Origin: Xanthostigma xanthostigma
Lineage: Eukaryota > Arthropoda > Insecta > Raphidioptera > Raphidiidae
Assembly: GCA_963575645.1 (NCBI GenBank)
Contig: OY754466.1
Span: forward strand, 39,774,001 to 39,838,000
Reading direction: 5' to 3'
DNA: 64,000 nucleotides
Each line of letters starts with the position of its first letter. The first letter of the stretch is position 1. Both the position numbers and the translations under genes were made by a program. Shown here piece after piece: positions 44,097 through 54,969 of the stretch. The notes under the pieces were generated by a model. It saw nothing but the letters and a program-made list of their open reading frames with translations, was not told where the DNA came from and did not search any database.

Positions 44097-44758
44097 TTAA
44101 GTAATTATTTTCTTCGAGTATATTAATTTTAATGTGAATTTGTGCGGAAAACCAGCTCGCTGTCATTTTAAATTGCCGTGGAAAACCCATATGTATGTCT
44201 GAAGGTTGGCCACTTCTGCTATAGCACAGGAAAATCTAACGTAATATAACGTGTAAGTTGTTGGCTCAAAACACGCGTTATGAGCTAGCTCTACTGCTAC
44301 AGTTCCACTACAATCCTGAGATGACAGAAGGCAGTGTACTTGTCAGTCCCGGACTGCAGAGATTGCGTCCCTATTATTTCTGTCACTTAACTATTGACCC
44401 CTACGACTATAAAATAAGCTACATTCTCCTGCGTACATTATGACATGTGTCAAAGAAGTTAAAAATATTTAAAGCTAGTTGTACCGGGTCACGCGTTGCT
44501 GTGGCTCAGTCTGGTTTAAAAAAAAGATAATGCACGCGTAGCGAACATGTTTAATTTCACAATGTATTGTGGGTATACAATATTTTTTGTTGTTTCATTG
44601 TCTGTGCAGATACAGAGATTGTCTGGTTTTCCGATTCTAGAACACGTAGCATATAATTGTCTATGTGAGAAGCAATCCGTGTCTAGATCTAAAAAATTCA
44701 ATTTAACAATGCAATCGGAAACAATGTAAATGCTGTCATGAATTCCCCTAATCTAGTA
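44097..44758. other. Unassigned
   Basis: Nothing recognisable. Confidence 0.4.
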
Positions 44759-45134
44759 TCTATATTGTATATATAAAATTTTCGTGTCACAATTTTGGCT
44801 AACGCTAATCTCCAAAACCACCGGACCGATTTTAATGAAATTTTGTAAATGTGTCTTGCTTAGCGCAACTTGCGCTATAGGATAGTTTTTATTAAATATT
44901 TTATATAAAATTACGGTGTTTTCTCAAAAAAATGTTTTAGTAACATGTAACGACTAACGATATCTGATAGAATTTACTCAAAGTTATTAAATCAGAATCA
45001 AAAAAAAAAAATACTGTTTTAGTACCAAGTAGCAAGATCTATTAGAATTCACTCAAACCTATTGGTTCAGACGCCGGACCGCAATGAAATACATTTTGCA
45101 GAATTATGTCTATCGCACCGGGACGGACCGCTAG
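44759..45134 (+). mobile_element. Helitron Hel2, copy 2
   Basis: Starts A|TCTATATTGTATATATAAAA and ends CACCGGGACGGACCGCTAG|T. It shares GTGTCACAATTTTG, GAAATTTTGTAAATGTGTCT and TAGGATAGTTTTTATT with the 22971-23289 copy. Non-coding. Confidence 0.85.
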
Positions 45135-45278
45135 TTACATTATAATATTCAAATCTTTGCTTAACGTCTGAATAGAACTCTTCAAATAAATAAAAAAATT
45201 AAAAAAAAAATTGAACATTATAATATTGTTTGTAGTATCCCAATCTGCGAGCGGCGCTATTGTTGCTTGTCCATTACA
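45135..45278. other. Unassigned
   Basis: Nothing recognisable. Confidence 0.4.
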
Positions 45279-45840
45279 CGCTTTATATTAGCTTCACTTG
45301 TAAGTTTGTATGTATGTAAGTATGCATGTTTGTTTGTAACCTTCCTTTGGACTACAACAAGTGGTTTATTACAGTAGTATAATATGCTAGCACTGTAACT
45401 ACAGTGTTTAGTCGTGCGGTCTAAAGCACAGGTCTTCGCTGACGTCAACTCTCGGAATCACGGGTCGTGGGTTCTCATCTCGTTTACGCCGAAAAAAAAA
45501 TTGTTTTTTTTTCGGCAAATTTTTTACAATAAATCGAACTAAAAAGTGGAAAATAAATATGGTTTAAAAAAAAACTAAAAAACACACTTTATATCGAACT
45601 AAAAAGTAAAAAATATTTTTTTTAAATAAGCTTAAAACAATAATAAATAAAAAATACTAGTATTATTGTGAAAAAAGCGTGGGGCGCTTTGTTCCACATT
45701 TTCGTACATCGAGCGCCCCACGCTTTTTTCACAATAATACTAGTATTTTTTATTCATTATTGTTTTAAGCTTATTTAAAAAAAAATATTTTTTACTTTTT
45801 AGTTCGATATAAAGCGTGTTTTTTATTTTTTTTTTTAAAT
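45279..45840 (+). mobile_element. Foldback element FB4, copy 2, with tRNA-like head
   Basis: Opens CACGCTTTATATTAGCTTCA with a GTATGTATG run, then a class II tRNA-like segment (45394-45492). It ends in a palindrome with left arm about 45560-45688, loop 45689-45711 and right arm 45712-45840. The loop reads TTGTTCCACATTTTCGTACA plus TCG, the reverse complement of the loop in the other two copies, while the arms and head keep their orientation. Confidence 0.88.
45394..45492 (+). pseudogene. tRNA-like segment (class II) in FB4
   Basis: TTTAGTCGTGCGGTCTAAAG resembles an A box of tRNA-Leu/Ser type. GTCGTGGGTTCTCATCTC holds a degenerate B box (45469-45479). The spacing is long, as in tRNAs with a variable arm. 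It is better preserved in the 56.7-kb copy. Confidence 0.55.
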
Positions 45841-46361
45841 CAAGGTTTACGTATATTAAATTCTATAGGTATAGTAGGTACGTATACGCCATGGTAAAAC
45901 ATATCTAATATCAATAGTGGAGGTAAGACAGGTGCATCTTTCAATATTCAATACTTATTTGAACTGACAACGAATTAAAGTGCATCAGTTTTGTGCAGCT
46001 TCCCTTTATTTTTTTTTTGTCGACACAGAACGCGATGAAAGCGACTATGCTTCTACTTCCTCACTGAGATTACAGATAAATCCACTAGCGAGACCTTTTT
46101 TTACTTTTCTTTTTATCAGAAGCAAACTCAATTTTTAATGGTACTTCTTCAACAAAAAGTTCTACAGCTCTCTATTCTAACGCCTTTATATTAAAAAAAA
46201 AAACATAACATATAAGCATGGATAGTTTTTTTTTATTTTATTGATATCCAGCTATCAATTTAAATCATGGAAAGTCATTATAAATGTCTTTCAAAAATTA
46301 ACATATCATTTTTTTTTAAGACTACCAATTGCTTCGGTTATCTCGGTCTAGTAGCAAATCA
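45841..46361. other. Unassigned
   Basis: Nothing recognisable. Confidence 0.4.
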
Positions 46362-46470
46362 TCTATTCTAATACATAAAGCTGAAGAGTTTATTTGTTTC
46401 AGGAGCTACTGGTTCGAATTAAATATTTTTTTTGTTCGATAGTCCATTTATTCGATGTATCCCTTTCACG
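46362..46470 (+). mobile_element. Helitron Hel1, left-end fragment
   Basis: A|TCTATTCTAATACATAAAGC, then GAGCTACTGGTTCGAATTAA and GATAGTCCATTTATTCGATG, correspond to the first ~105 bp of Hel1. Confidence 0.65.
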
Positions 46471-47664
46471 GCTTAGTTCCATGTGCAAACTGACGCGCAT
46501 CCATTCACGGACATGCGCATGAGACTCAGAGTATAAGTTTGACAGACATAATATGTATGGCTGCATTCTCCCGATCTTTGCTAGCAATATAGAGGGTATT
46601 AAATATATGCGTATATTATATACCTAGTTTTGTAACTGTCTGGCAGACATTTATGTACGCTCGGGCTGATGTGTTCCGGAGAATTTCGACTTTAACCCGG
46701 AGCTCGGACATATGCCTAACAAGCCACGAGACTTCGTGTTAAAGCCTGAGAGAAGGCAGAAGCGAAGCCAAAAACGACCAGTTGTAATCTTACGAGGAAA
46801 ACAGTATATTATATTGTCAGAGAAATGGACATTTGCTTCTCACCAATAATAACATAACAAACATCATATTATTTCTCCGGTAAGTAACTAATAGATAAAT
46901 ATGGTAATTTAATGAATGGTTGTGGTTTGTTGTTGAACAACTGTACGTGGGCCGTTAATGGCAAGAATACACAAACTATCAAAATGTGATAGCATAATCC
47001 ATTATAGAGGTGCATACTTATAGACATAGGTTAGAGGTATTTACATAATGGCCGATGAGCGACTATTATTGTTTGTATACTGTATTGTTTTGTTTGATTC
47101 ATAAGATAATTTGCATAATTTATTTACATACACGGGCTATAACAATTATCTGTAAATAATATCGTATGTTCTCCGGCCAAATTCTTCTGAAGTTTCCGCT
47201 CTTGTCAGTTATTATTGTACCGTCTGGAATGCGCCCGGTGGAATTTACATCCATTCAATGTTTAATTAATAATAATAATGTGTTTAATGTCCATTTTAAT
47301 GACAGTAAGTTATTTCAAATGTCAGTCGCACCATCAATATTTTACCATTTACTAACTTTTCCTGTCATTTAGAATTTTTCATTTCGTGTTGATATGACTT
47401 TTAATGAGCGAGTTTATAAGCAGAGAACCTTGTTTTTCTGTAATGTGCTCTCGACTGGGACCAAAATTAATAAATGCTGCTTCGTTGCACTAGACTTTGG
47501 AAGAATTTACAAAATAAAGTTTTTGAAAATTATTATTATCATTAGGGTTGTATAGGTATCCGTAACACAAAAAAGCGTGACAAAAACACATCCACTATAA
47601 AAAGAGATAAAATGATAACATTTTTGCACGATATTTTTTTAAACTCTTTCTTTGAACAACTATA
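46471..47664. other. Unassigned; diverged repeat at about 47262-47395
   Basis: AATAATAATAATGTGTTTAA and what follows relate to 43626-43740. No gene was recognised in the rest. Confidence 0.4.
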
Positions 47665-47673
47665 TTTTGATAA

Positions 47674-48021
47674 ATAAAATTATCGACCAATTTTTCAGAC
47701 AATATATTACAAAAGCATAATGTTGTATATAAAATTAATTGTGAAAATTGTGCTAAGAATTATATTGGTCAAACAAAAAGAGCTCTTAAAACAAGAATAA
47801 GAGAACATCAAAATAATCACAAATTAATCCCTGACAAACATAATGTAATAATTAAACACAAATTAGAACTTGACTACAAAATTAATTGGGATAATATTAA
47901 AATTTTAGATAATGAAACTAATTTTTTTAAAAGAAATATTTCGGAAATGTTACATATAAAATCAAATAAAAATTCTCTCAATGCTCAATTAGATACAGAA
48001 AATTTTATATTTTGTTTTTAA
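47674..48021 (+). pseudogene. GIY-YIG endonuclease end of a Penelope-like polyprotein
   Basis: An open frame of about 115 codons with no ATG at the expected place gives VVYKINCENCAKNYIGQTKR, then ALKTRIREH, INWDNIKILDNE and FFKRNISEMLHIKSNKNSLN before TAA. The motif VYxIxCxxCxxxYIGQTxRxLxxRxxEH, the CxxC pair in front of YIG and the downstream W..v.ild.E...krr..E..hI are typical of the C-terminal GIY-YIG domain of Penelope-like elements. The catalytic-type Y, R, H and E positions are visible. The upstream reverse transcriptase is missing, so this is the 3' remnant of a truncated insertion. In such elements the domain nicks target DNA for priming. Confidence 0.9.
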
Positions 48022-48199
48022 TAATTTTTTCTTTCTTTTTAGGTGCTCACAATTATTTCCATGATTACGTAATAAAAAATTGTTTGTTATTATTTTTTCA
48101 ATACCTATTTCAATATTAAAAAAATCTTTCACGAATTTCGTTAAAAATAAATAGAAACTAAATAAGTATTAATTATTTTTTTATATTTTTAGATCCGTT

Positions 48200-48231
48200 C
48201 TGAAGAAGATCCCAGTCGGGATCGAAACGTG
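48200..48231 (+). ncRNA. Hammerhead-ribozyme-like motif in Penelope-like 3' end
   Basis: CTGAAGA, unpaired A, a perfect stem II GATCCC-AGTC-GGGATC, GAAA and ACGT are present in order. The base at the cleavage position is G (48231), not A, C or T, so this copy should not cleave. Stem I can pair CCGTT with AATGT, with a G-U pair and one mismatch. Confidence 0.6.
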
Positions 48232-48297
48232 AATGTATTAATTATATTTTTTTGTTAATATATTGTCTGAAAAATTGGTCGATAATTTTATTTATTG

Positions 48298-49499
48298 AAG
48301 AGTTCTAATCAGACGTTAATCAAAGTTTTGAACTATATCTTGAAATATTGGTCGTAGAAACGTCCTAGTGTGCTTCGTTTTCAGGAGAAATATTTGCTGT
48401 AATTTTTCAAAAACATGTATCTTAGTCACTATATAAACTACAGAGCTACTTTTACGCTTTGGTAACAAAAATCTAGTTTATTCAAGAAATAAAATTATCG
48501 ATCAATTTGTCTGAAAAATTGGTCGATAATTTTATTTATTGAAGAATTCTAATCAGACGTTAATCAAAGACTTGATTAATCTAGTTTAAATAAAAAAAAA
48601 ATTGTAAACAGGCCGTTCAGAAGATATTTTGAAAAAGCATAGAAATGATCGATTTTTTTTGATATTTTCGATTACAATAGGCGCACGGCAACAAACTTGG
48701 ATTTTTGAGTACCTAACAACATATCAAAAAATCAAAACTAGCCGATCTTTTGCACAGCGGGATTCTATTTTCGGATGGTTTAACTGAGCTAAAATCAGAA
48801 TTATTAAAAATATTTTTTTTTCAATATTAGTTAAATTTCAATAAATGCTTATTTTTAAAAAGGTTTTTCTAATACTTTTTTTAAATAAAGACCAGGGTTA
48901 TCTAAGCTCAATGCCAATTAGTTTTAACAATAAATTTAAAATGTTTCAAACGCAACAATCGTTCAAAGATTTATTTCCTTCGTTCAACAATTTTGGAAGA
49001 AGCAGTAACGAAGAACCGCTACAAAAACTCGTATATATAGAACCCTCGCGCTTTTGTGGATGCGTAATAAAATGTTTAAATCATTTGGGAAAAAAACCAA
49101 CTAACTGACCCCAGTGTATGTCCATGTATACATCAGTGGCGTTAGGTCGTTTATTAAATTAGCGTTAATTAATTAACACCATGTGCCAACCATTCAGTTT
49201 CGAGTCCTCAATCATCTCATCGGGCGTCCGCGCCGTCACCGCGCCGCCGCCGACGTTACGTTCCAACGCACAGAATAACACACATTCGTATAATTGTATC
49301 ATCTCACTTCTGTATTCATGACGATTTGACGAACTGTTGTTTCGTGAATTCGTGTCACAAAAAACACGGTAACAATATTAAGAGGGCGATATTCCATGTG
49401 GAATAGAAACAAATTTTTCATCAATATTGTACGACAAAGACACGCTGTGTATCACTGAAATTGTTCGTACTTTGTTGGCCAATATTACTGGTAATGATC
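48298..49499. other. Unassigned; Penelope-like edge palindrome at 48486-48535
   Basis: AATAAAATTATCGATCAATT and its complement are separated by about 6 nt, followed by GAAGAATTCTAATCAGACGT, which also follows the element end at 48298. The 87-codon frame at 48845-49108 has no recognisable domain. Positions 49200-49260 are CpG-rich. Confidence 0.45.
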
Positions 49500-49891
49500 C
49501 GGTCCATGGATCTGAAATCTGGAAAGTGACGAAACAACAACTAAACTGCAAATCTTCATAAATAAATGTCTCAGAGCAATCCTCAAGGTGAAATGGTACG
49601 AACACGACTCGAACAACGAACTTTGAAACCGAACAAATCTGTAAAACTGTAAATCGTAGGAAATGGAATTGGATAGGACACACGCTGCGAAAGACAGATG
49701 ACGACATAGCGAAGAGAGCCTTGGATTGGAACCAACAGGGATATCGAAAAAGAGGAAGACCAAAAATATCCCGGAGAAGAACTGTTCGTGAAGAAGTTAT
49801 GGAACAAGAAACTACCTGGCTTCAAGTCAAAAATATGGCAAAAGATAGGAATAGATTTAAAATTTTCGTAGAGGCCCTATGCTCCACTTAG
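49500..49891 (+). pseudogene. Decayed LINE reverse transcriptase C-terminus
   Basis: Reading forward: TTTKLQIFINKCLRAILKVK then WYEHDSNNEL, a stop or frameshift near 49620, then RRKWNWIGHTLRK, IAKRALDWNQQGYRKRGRPK, TTWLQVKNMAKDRNRFK and FVEALCST before TAG at 49889-49891. This LQ.F.NkCLR.IL / W.WiGHtLR / aldWNpQG.R.RGRP / W....A.DR..W....aLCs series is the standard C-terminus of a common insect LINE polyprotein. A (TTA)n run follows at 49904-49918. It is from a different family than the 1.2-kb LINE remnant. Confidence 0.88.
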
Positions 49892-49916
49892 GAGTTAAAG
49901 GAACTTATTATTATTA

Positions 49917-50152
49917 TTAATGGTCCGGTCCGGCTTCGCCCGAATTTGTAGATTGTCGCCGTTTTTACGTAGCAAAATTGGTCTTCACGAAAAGCGCTTT
50001 TATTTTAATGCGACAATATATAGCCTATGTCGATCCTGGAGGCAAATTCTAAATATGGCTGAAAGAATTTTTCAAATAGATGCAGTGATTCCGGATATTA
50101 CCACACAAACTCACAAAATTCGCACTCTCACTTTATAATATTTAGTATACAT
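49917..50152 (-). mobile_element. Helitron-like fragment (Hel3), fuller copy
   Basis: GGTCCGGTCCGGCTTCGCCC, then GAATTTGTAGATTG, is a degraded right end in reverse. CTCACAAAATTCGCACTCTC and TTTATAATATTTAGTATA mark the left end. Related to 11945-12105 and to the fragment at 56237. The terminal CTAG is mutated. Confidence 0.55.
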
Positions 50153-50167
50153 ATGAAATTTCTTGTT

Positions 50168-51190
50168 AACCGACTTTAAAAAAATCAACTAACTGGGCGG
50201 CAGAACCATTCCAACTTATTGGCGTCCGATCTATGTTGAATTTTATCTGATACATTAATGATTTTCACAATTACCATATCAACCAGGGTTGCCAGACGTC
50301 CCGATTTTGGCGGAATGTCCCGATTTTTAAATCAAAATTAAATGTCCCGCGCGGGACAGGCTCAGTCCCGCTTTTCGGGATAACTCGACCGTGCGATCAG
50401 CGTGCTGAGGAAGCGTTTTAAATAATTATTTTCTTATTGTACGTTGCAATTTGTAACACTCACTTCACAGACTATTGTTTGAAACGCCATATTTTTCTAA
50501 TGAATGAAACTTTTTTGATTTTGATTTGGTTTTTTTTTATTCTGAAGACGAATAAGACTCAACTATTTAACGATAGGGTAAATCTGATTTAAAGTATTAT
50601 ATTTTTATTAAAACACATTTTCTATGGCTGTTTTTGCTATCTATTGTCACGTAAACGTAATTTTAATTCAAATAAAAAGATAAATATTTAAAAATTCTGA
50701 TTATATACGTTTGTTTACTATGTCCCGCGCTTTCGACGAAAGAATCCCGCTGTTTTCACTCAAAGAGGTCCAAAATCCCGACTTGGCAAAAAAAAAAACT
50801 GGCAACGCTGATATCAACAAAACTCACGTATATACGATATATTGCGGCTTAGTGCGGTGACATAGGTAACGGATTTGCTGTTCGTTTGCCTATAGTATGG
50901 TTTCACTGTGAATATTAACTAAAGCATGCTTGTAGCTATCTAACTCTAATAGCTAATAACTCTAATAAATAGAATATAAGAGAAAAAGCAATGTTATTGC
51001 ATAATATATCTCTTTTGCGCATGCACCGAGTTTTTTCAAACACAATAGGGCTCTTCATATTTGCCTGTCAAACAGTCTCTCAAATTTTGGTTTCAATCTG
51101 CTCACCTGTTTGACCTGTATCGTGCTCGCTGATAAAGAGATTTTTTTCAGAAATATTTTTTTCTGGATTCGGGGGACCTCAAAATCACGC
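50168..51190 (+). mobile_element. MITE-A copy 4, split by a nested hAT
   Basis: Opens TTAACCGACTTTAAAAAAAT and CAACTAACTGGGCGGCAGAA, then the ACCATTCCAACTT terminus. After the nested hAT it resumes with CGATATATTGCGG, TTTGCGCATGCACCGAG, AATAGGGCTCTTCATATTTG and GGATTCGGGGGACCTCAAAA. The right terminus is missing. Confidence 0.75.
50284..50810. mobile_element. hAT-like MITE (hAT-d) copy 2, nested
   Basis: Ends CAGGGTTGCCAGACGTCCCG and ACTGGCAACGCTG, with a perfect 8-bp duplication ATATCAAC (50276-50283 and 50811-50818). It inserted into MITE-A. Highly similar to 27098-27639. Confidence 0.95.
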
Positions 51191-51825
51191 TAAAAAAGTA
51201 CCTATAACTTCCAACAAGCGTAAATAAGTAGACGCATCCACTATATTTAGAAACATTTCATTCCATTAAAGAATTAATAATAATCGGAAATAACTATATC
51301 AAGGACCACAGCAGTCTGTGAGTTAGAATAATTGGAGTAGGGCTCTCTGTCTCGTTTAGTATAGATGAGACAATTCCCAGCAAATTTTCCTCGCTTTCTT
51401 TTTTTTGCTCTTTCAATTCAACGGATAATAATAATTACAATGTTGTGTTCCTTCCTGTGTGGCGGCACAAATGTATAGATATATTTTAATTGTATGTGAA
51501 AAATGCAACTCCAATTATACGATGCCGCAAATTGGTTATTTGAACAGACATTTGCCTTGACGAACGTGCAATTTTAGTTAATAAACAATTATATAGACGT
51601 ATTTATTTTTTATAGTAGGTACCTATAAGCCAAGGCTAGTAGATTGCAGAGTTTGCCTATTTCCGTCGGATAGTAGTAGGGGGATGACTTGCAGTCAATT
51701 CATTTTTACAGGCCGGCTTTCCCACTGGGCAACTAACCAGGGCTCCGTGATCGATAGGGGACCCCTAGATCGTTGGTGAAAATTGCAGATTCAAATGCAA
51801 GGAGATTTTTCTGCCACTCCGCCTA
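51191..51825. other. Unassigned
   Basis: Nothing recognisable. Confidence 0.4.
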
Positions 51826-52740
51826 TTTTTTAACCGACGAAAAACAAAAACGGAGGAGGTTCTCAATTCGACGCGTATATTTTTTTTTTTTTTTTTTTTT
51901 TTATTTATGTATGACCACGCATAACTTTTTACAGAGTAGTCCGATTTTGATAATTATTTTTTTGTTTGAAAGGGTATACCCCGAAGTTGGTCCCATATAA
52001 ATTTCGTAGAAAAATTCCAACCCTAAGGGTAGGAAAACAGGGGATGATTGATTGTTCACTCACTGATTGTAATGTATGACCACACATAACTTTTTACAGA
52101 GTGGTCCAATTTTGATAATTATTTTTTTATTGGATAGGGTATACCTCGAGGTTCGTCTCATATAAATTTGGAAAAAAAACTCCTACCCTAAGGGTGGGAA
52201 AATAGGGGTGATTTATAGTTCACTCACAGATTTTCATGCTGAGTTGTGTATTACAATTATAAATTATATAGCCACAAAAAATTATAAAATAAAAACTTTT
52301 TAACAAAAAAATTAAACCGCCGAAAAACTGAAAAGCAAAAAATAATACTATCTAAGTAGTTGAACGTATGTGACAGTCTAGTATATCTAAGTAATTTTGA
52401 GTCGGCGTCAAACCATCAATGAACAAAGATCACTAAAAGAAATAACTAAATCAAATTAACAATGATACGTGAAATCTCCAGCGATAAACATTAACATTCC
52501 AAACATGCGCTCTCCACACGACCACTCGCAAAGACGTATGCCCTCAGTGTGCCCGTTCGGGTTGCTCTGTCGCTGACATTAACTTCGTGAACGCTCAGAG
52601 ATTTCCGGCGAAGGATTGTTGACGCCGACTCAAAATTACTTAGATATACTTGACTGTCACATACGTTCAACTACTTAGATAGTATTATTTTTTGCTTTTC
52701 AGTTTTTCGGCGGTTTAATTTTTTTGTTAAAAAGTTTTTT
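51826..52740 (+). mobile_element. Foldback element FB3, copy 2
   Basis: Opens TTTTTAACCGACGAAAAACA, has a 23-T run (51880-51902) and two of the 165-bp repeats. It ends in a hairpin with arms 52291-52410 and 52620-52740 around a 209-nt loop. Compared with copy 1, both arms lack the same ~28 bp (TTTTTATTTAACTAAGTTCT region), and the loop is longer and contains extra G+C-richer sequence. Non-coding. Confidence 0.85.
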
Positions 52741-53064
52741 TATTGAACTTGTTAGTTTCAAATAACAGTAACAGTTACCAAAAATTAACAATTTCATTGT
52801 CCAATGCGTTCTGCTCTTCAGTGTGCGATTTTGGATACTCCTGCGTACAAAGTAAGCCAAAGATCTTTCGCATTGGCGCTCATAAAAATGAGGAGCCTCC
52901 GCCAGCATATAATACGTTTCTTAAATGTAATAAATGAGCCAAAATATTTATATCTACGTCTTGTTTTATGTTATCTGTTCTCTCGCAGACAACAGATGTA
53001 TACAAGGTGTCAAGAATGAGTGAGGTACGAATCGTAAACTCATCACTTGAGCATTTGACACTAT
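52741..53064. other. Unassigned
   Basis: Nothing recognisable. Confidence 0.4.
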
Positions 53065-53642
53065 AAAAATTCCAACTTAAAAAATATTGACATTTGATGT
53101 AGTATAATACAAAAAGTAAAATTTTTTATATTGCGTGAGGTGACACGGGTAATCGCTAGTATTCAATATGATATTTGCTATTCGTTGCCATCGTTACGTA
53201 CATAATATAATCCACATCATCTGAATATTAATCAAAGCATACTTGGCTAATTTCAACAGCTGATTTTTTTTATTTTTTTCCAAAATATGTTCAACACTAT
53301 AAAGTTTAGAAAAAAAATTTTGTTTTGAAAAAATAAATATAATAATACCTAAACCGTCATGAAAAGTATACCATTATTATATAAACAACAACGTTATAGC
53401 ATATATATCTTCTGCGCATGCGTCGATTTTCCCCAAAAACAATAGGGTTCTTTGCATTCGCGTATCAAACATATTTCCCACAATTTGGTTTCAATCCGTT
53501 CATCCGTTTGATCTGTATCGTGCTCACAGACGCACAAAGTTTTTCTAAAAATATGTTTCTTGGACTCGGGGAACCTCAAAACGAAAAAATATTTTAAAAA
53601 GTAAATTTGACCATTCCACATTTATGAGTTGGAATGGTAAAA
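53065..53642 (+). mobile_element. MITE-A copy 5
   Basis: Diverged full-length copy from ATTCCAACTTAAAAAATATT to TTATGAGTTGGAATGGTAAA, sharing TTCGTTGCCATCGTTACG and TTCTGCGCATGCGTCGATTT. Confidence 0.75.
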
Positions 53643-54284
53643 TAAATTATTATTATGTGAATACGATAATTTATCGAAAAAGAAATCGGAAATTATCGGT
53701 TTGTATCCACAAAAACGCGAGGTTGATTTGTTATTCTAATTTTAAAATTACAATTTTATGACATGTCAATAAACGCTGTCCGTCATGTTGGTTTGAAGTT
53801 TGACGTCATAATTGTAGTAAACGCACGCTTCACACACTTCACACGTGCGGCGATGTAATGCAATTTCCATATTAAATTTCGTTTAAACAGATTAAATCTT
53901 CCGAGAATTATCGCGCGAACACGTAAGTTCGTTTTGTGAACAATCGTTATATCATTGTGCGAGACACTGTGTATGCACATTCAGTTGTTTTATGTGTTGT
54001 AATTCGTCTTTTTGCATATCGCCGCTCGCAGTCGACTGTGCGTCATCTTCTTATATGACTGATAACAAATGTCAAGACCCCTAGCTTTAAGTTTATATAC
54101 GGTGTGTCCAACCTCAGATGTTGCATAATTTATTGTGCAAATCGCATGATGGGAACTAATATATATTTGAGACCAACTAAACAGAGAGCTGACCGGGCCG
54201 TCGAATGCGGATTCAGTTTTCAGGTTTATAGTCATTTGTCCACGGTTATTCGGCAGCTGATTGGCCGCGCAAGTCGCACGCACT
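53643..54284. other. Unassigned; hAT-c fragment at about 54228-54280
   Basis: AGTCATTTGTCCACGGTTAT then CGGCAGCTGATTGGCCGCGC matches the interior of hAT-c (13.31-13.37 kb). The rest is unassigned. The 97-codon minus frame at 53990-54283 has no domain. Confidence 0.45.
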
Positions 54285-54530
54285 GGGAATCAAAACGTAT
54301 AGGGTACTTCCCGTTGACTTAGAATCATGAAATTTGGCAAGAAGCAATAGCACAAGTAAAGTGAAAAATCGGATAACCGTTTTGTAGTTACATCACAAAA
54401 AAAAAATAATATGTTTAAATCGCAACACCATGCTACGCACGCACACAGTAACAGTTCTATTCAAATACAAAACAAACGTCCGCTACCGGTGATATGGCAT
54501 AATATGAAAACTCTCGCATACAACACGGTA
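54285..54530 (+). repeat. Dispersed retroposon segment
   Basis: GGGAATCAAAACGTATAGGG, ACTTCCCGTTGACTTAGAAT, CATGAAATTTGGCAAGAAGC and CACCATGCTACGCACGCACA parallel 19.64-19.83 kb. It abuts hAT-c sequence on its left. Confidence 0.65.
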
Positions 54531-54804
54531 CGACAACTAGACTATCAGATATATACACGAGCTACAATACAGTTCAGTAGTAGGTAGGGTAGGACGGTGG
54601 AATGGCGTTCACTTAAGGAAAACATGGTGTATTTTTTAAATTATTTATTATAAATCAAAATTAAGAAGAGTAACAAAGTCTTTAATTATCGAGTAATCAA
54701 CAATTTAACAACAAAAGTATATATCTTTCACCTACTAGTAGTAGGAAAACATTATTAAAAAAACATGTTTAAGCGGCATTGCCCCTGACTTTGGGAAATG
54801 CCGC
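54531..54804. other. Unassigned
   Basis: Nothing recognised beyond out-of-frame continuation of the next feature at 54770-54804 (minus strand LSGISQSQGQCRLNMFF). Confidence 0.35.
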
Positions 54805-54969
54805 TCAGGGTCTCATAAAGTAGTGTCCCCAATCCAATCCGGCTGTTTTACTGCTTTGATCATAATTGTTTTTGATATTGTTGCGCTCAGCAAATTTAAA
54901 AACAAGTTTACGCAAATCTGCAGCACTGAGTCCATAGTATAGCGAGCCCAGCAACTTAACTTGTTCAGC
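54805..54969 (-). pseudogene. pogo/Tigger-like transposase helix-turn-helix fragment
   Basis: The minus strand encodes 54 residues before a stop: AEQVKLLGSLYYGLSAADLR, KLVFKFAERNNIKNNYD, SSKTAGLDWGHYFMRP. The pattern GLsxxDLRkLaFxfAErNNIKhnf....xxAGxDWxxxFmxR is the CENP-B-type DNA-binding region of pogo/Tigger-family transposases and of host proteins derived from them. Just upstream on the minus strand CTAATTTTTAATTAG precedes the frame and could be a splice acceptor. The continuation in another frame (LSGISQSQGQCRLNMFF) resembles the next part of the family. It is most likely a decayed transposase; an exon of a domesticated gene is possible but unsupported. Confidence 0.7.

Larger units (their letters stand above)
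47665..48297 (+). mobile_element. Penelope-like element, 3' portion with inverted ends
   Basis: Contains the GIY-YIG coding end, a 3' untranslated part with a hammerhead-like motif, and AATAAAATTATCGACCAATT...GACAATATATTA at the left edge, repeated in reverse at 48255-48297. A further palindromic copy of that edge sequence lies at about 48486-48535, and a related foldback at 55.7-56.0 kb. The reverse transcriptase region is absent. Confidence 0.8.
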
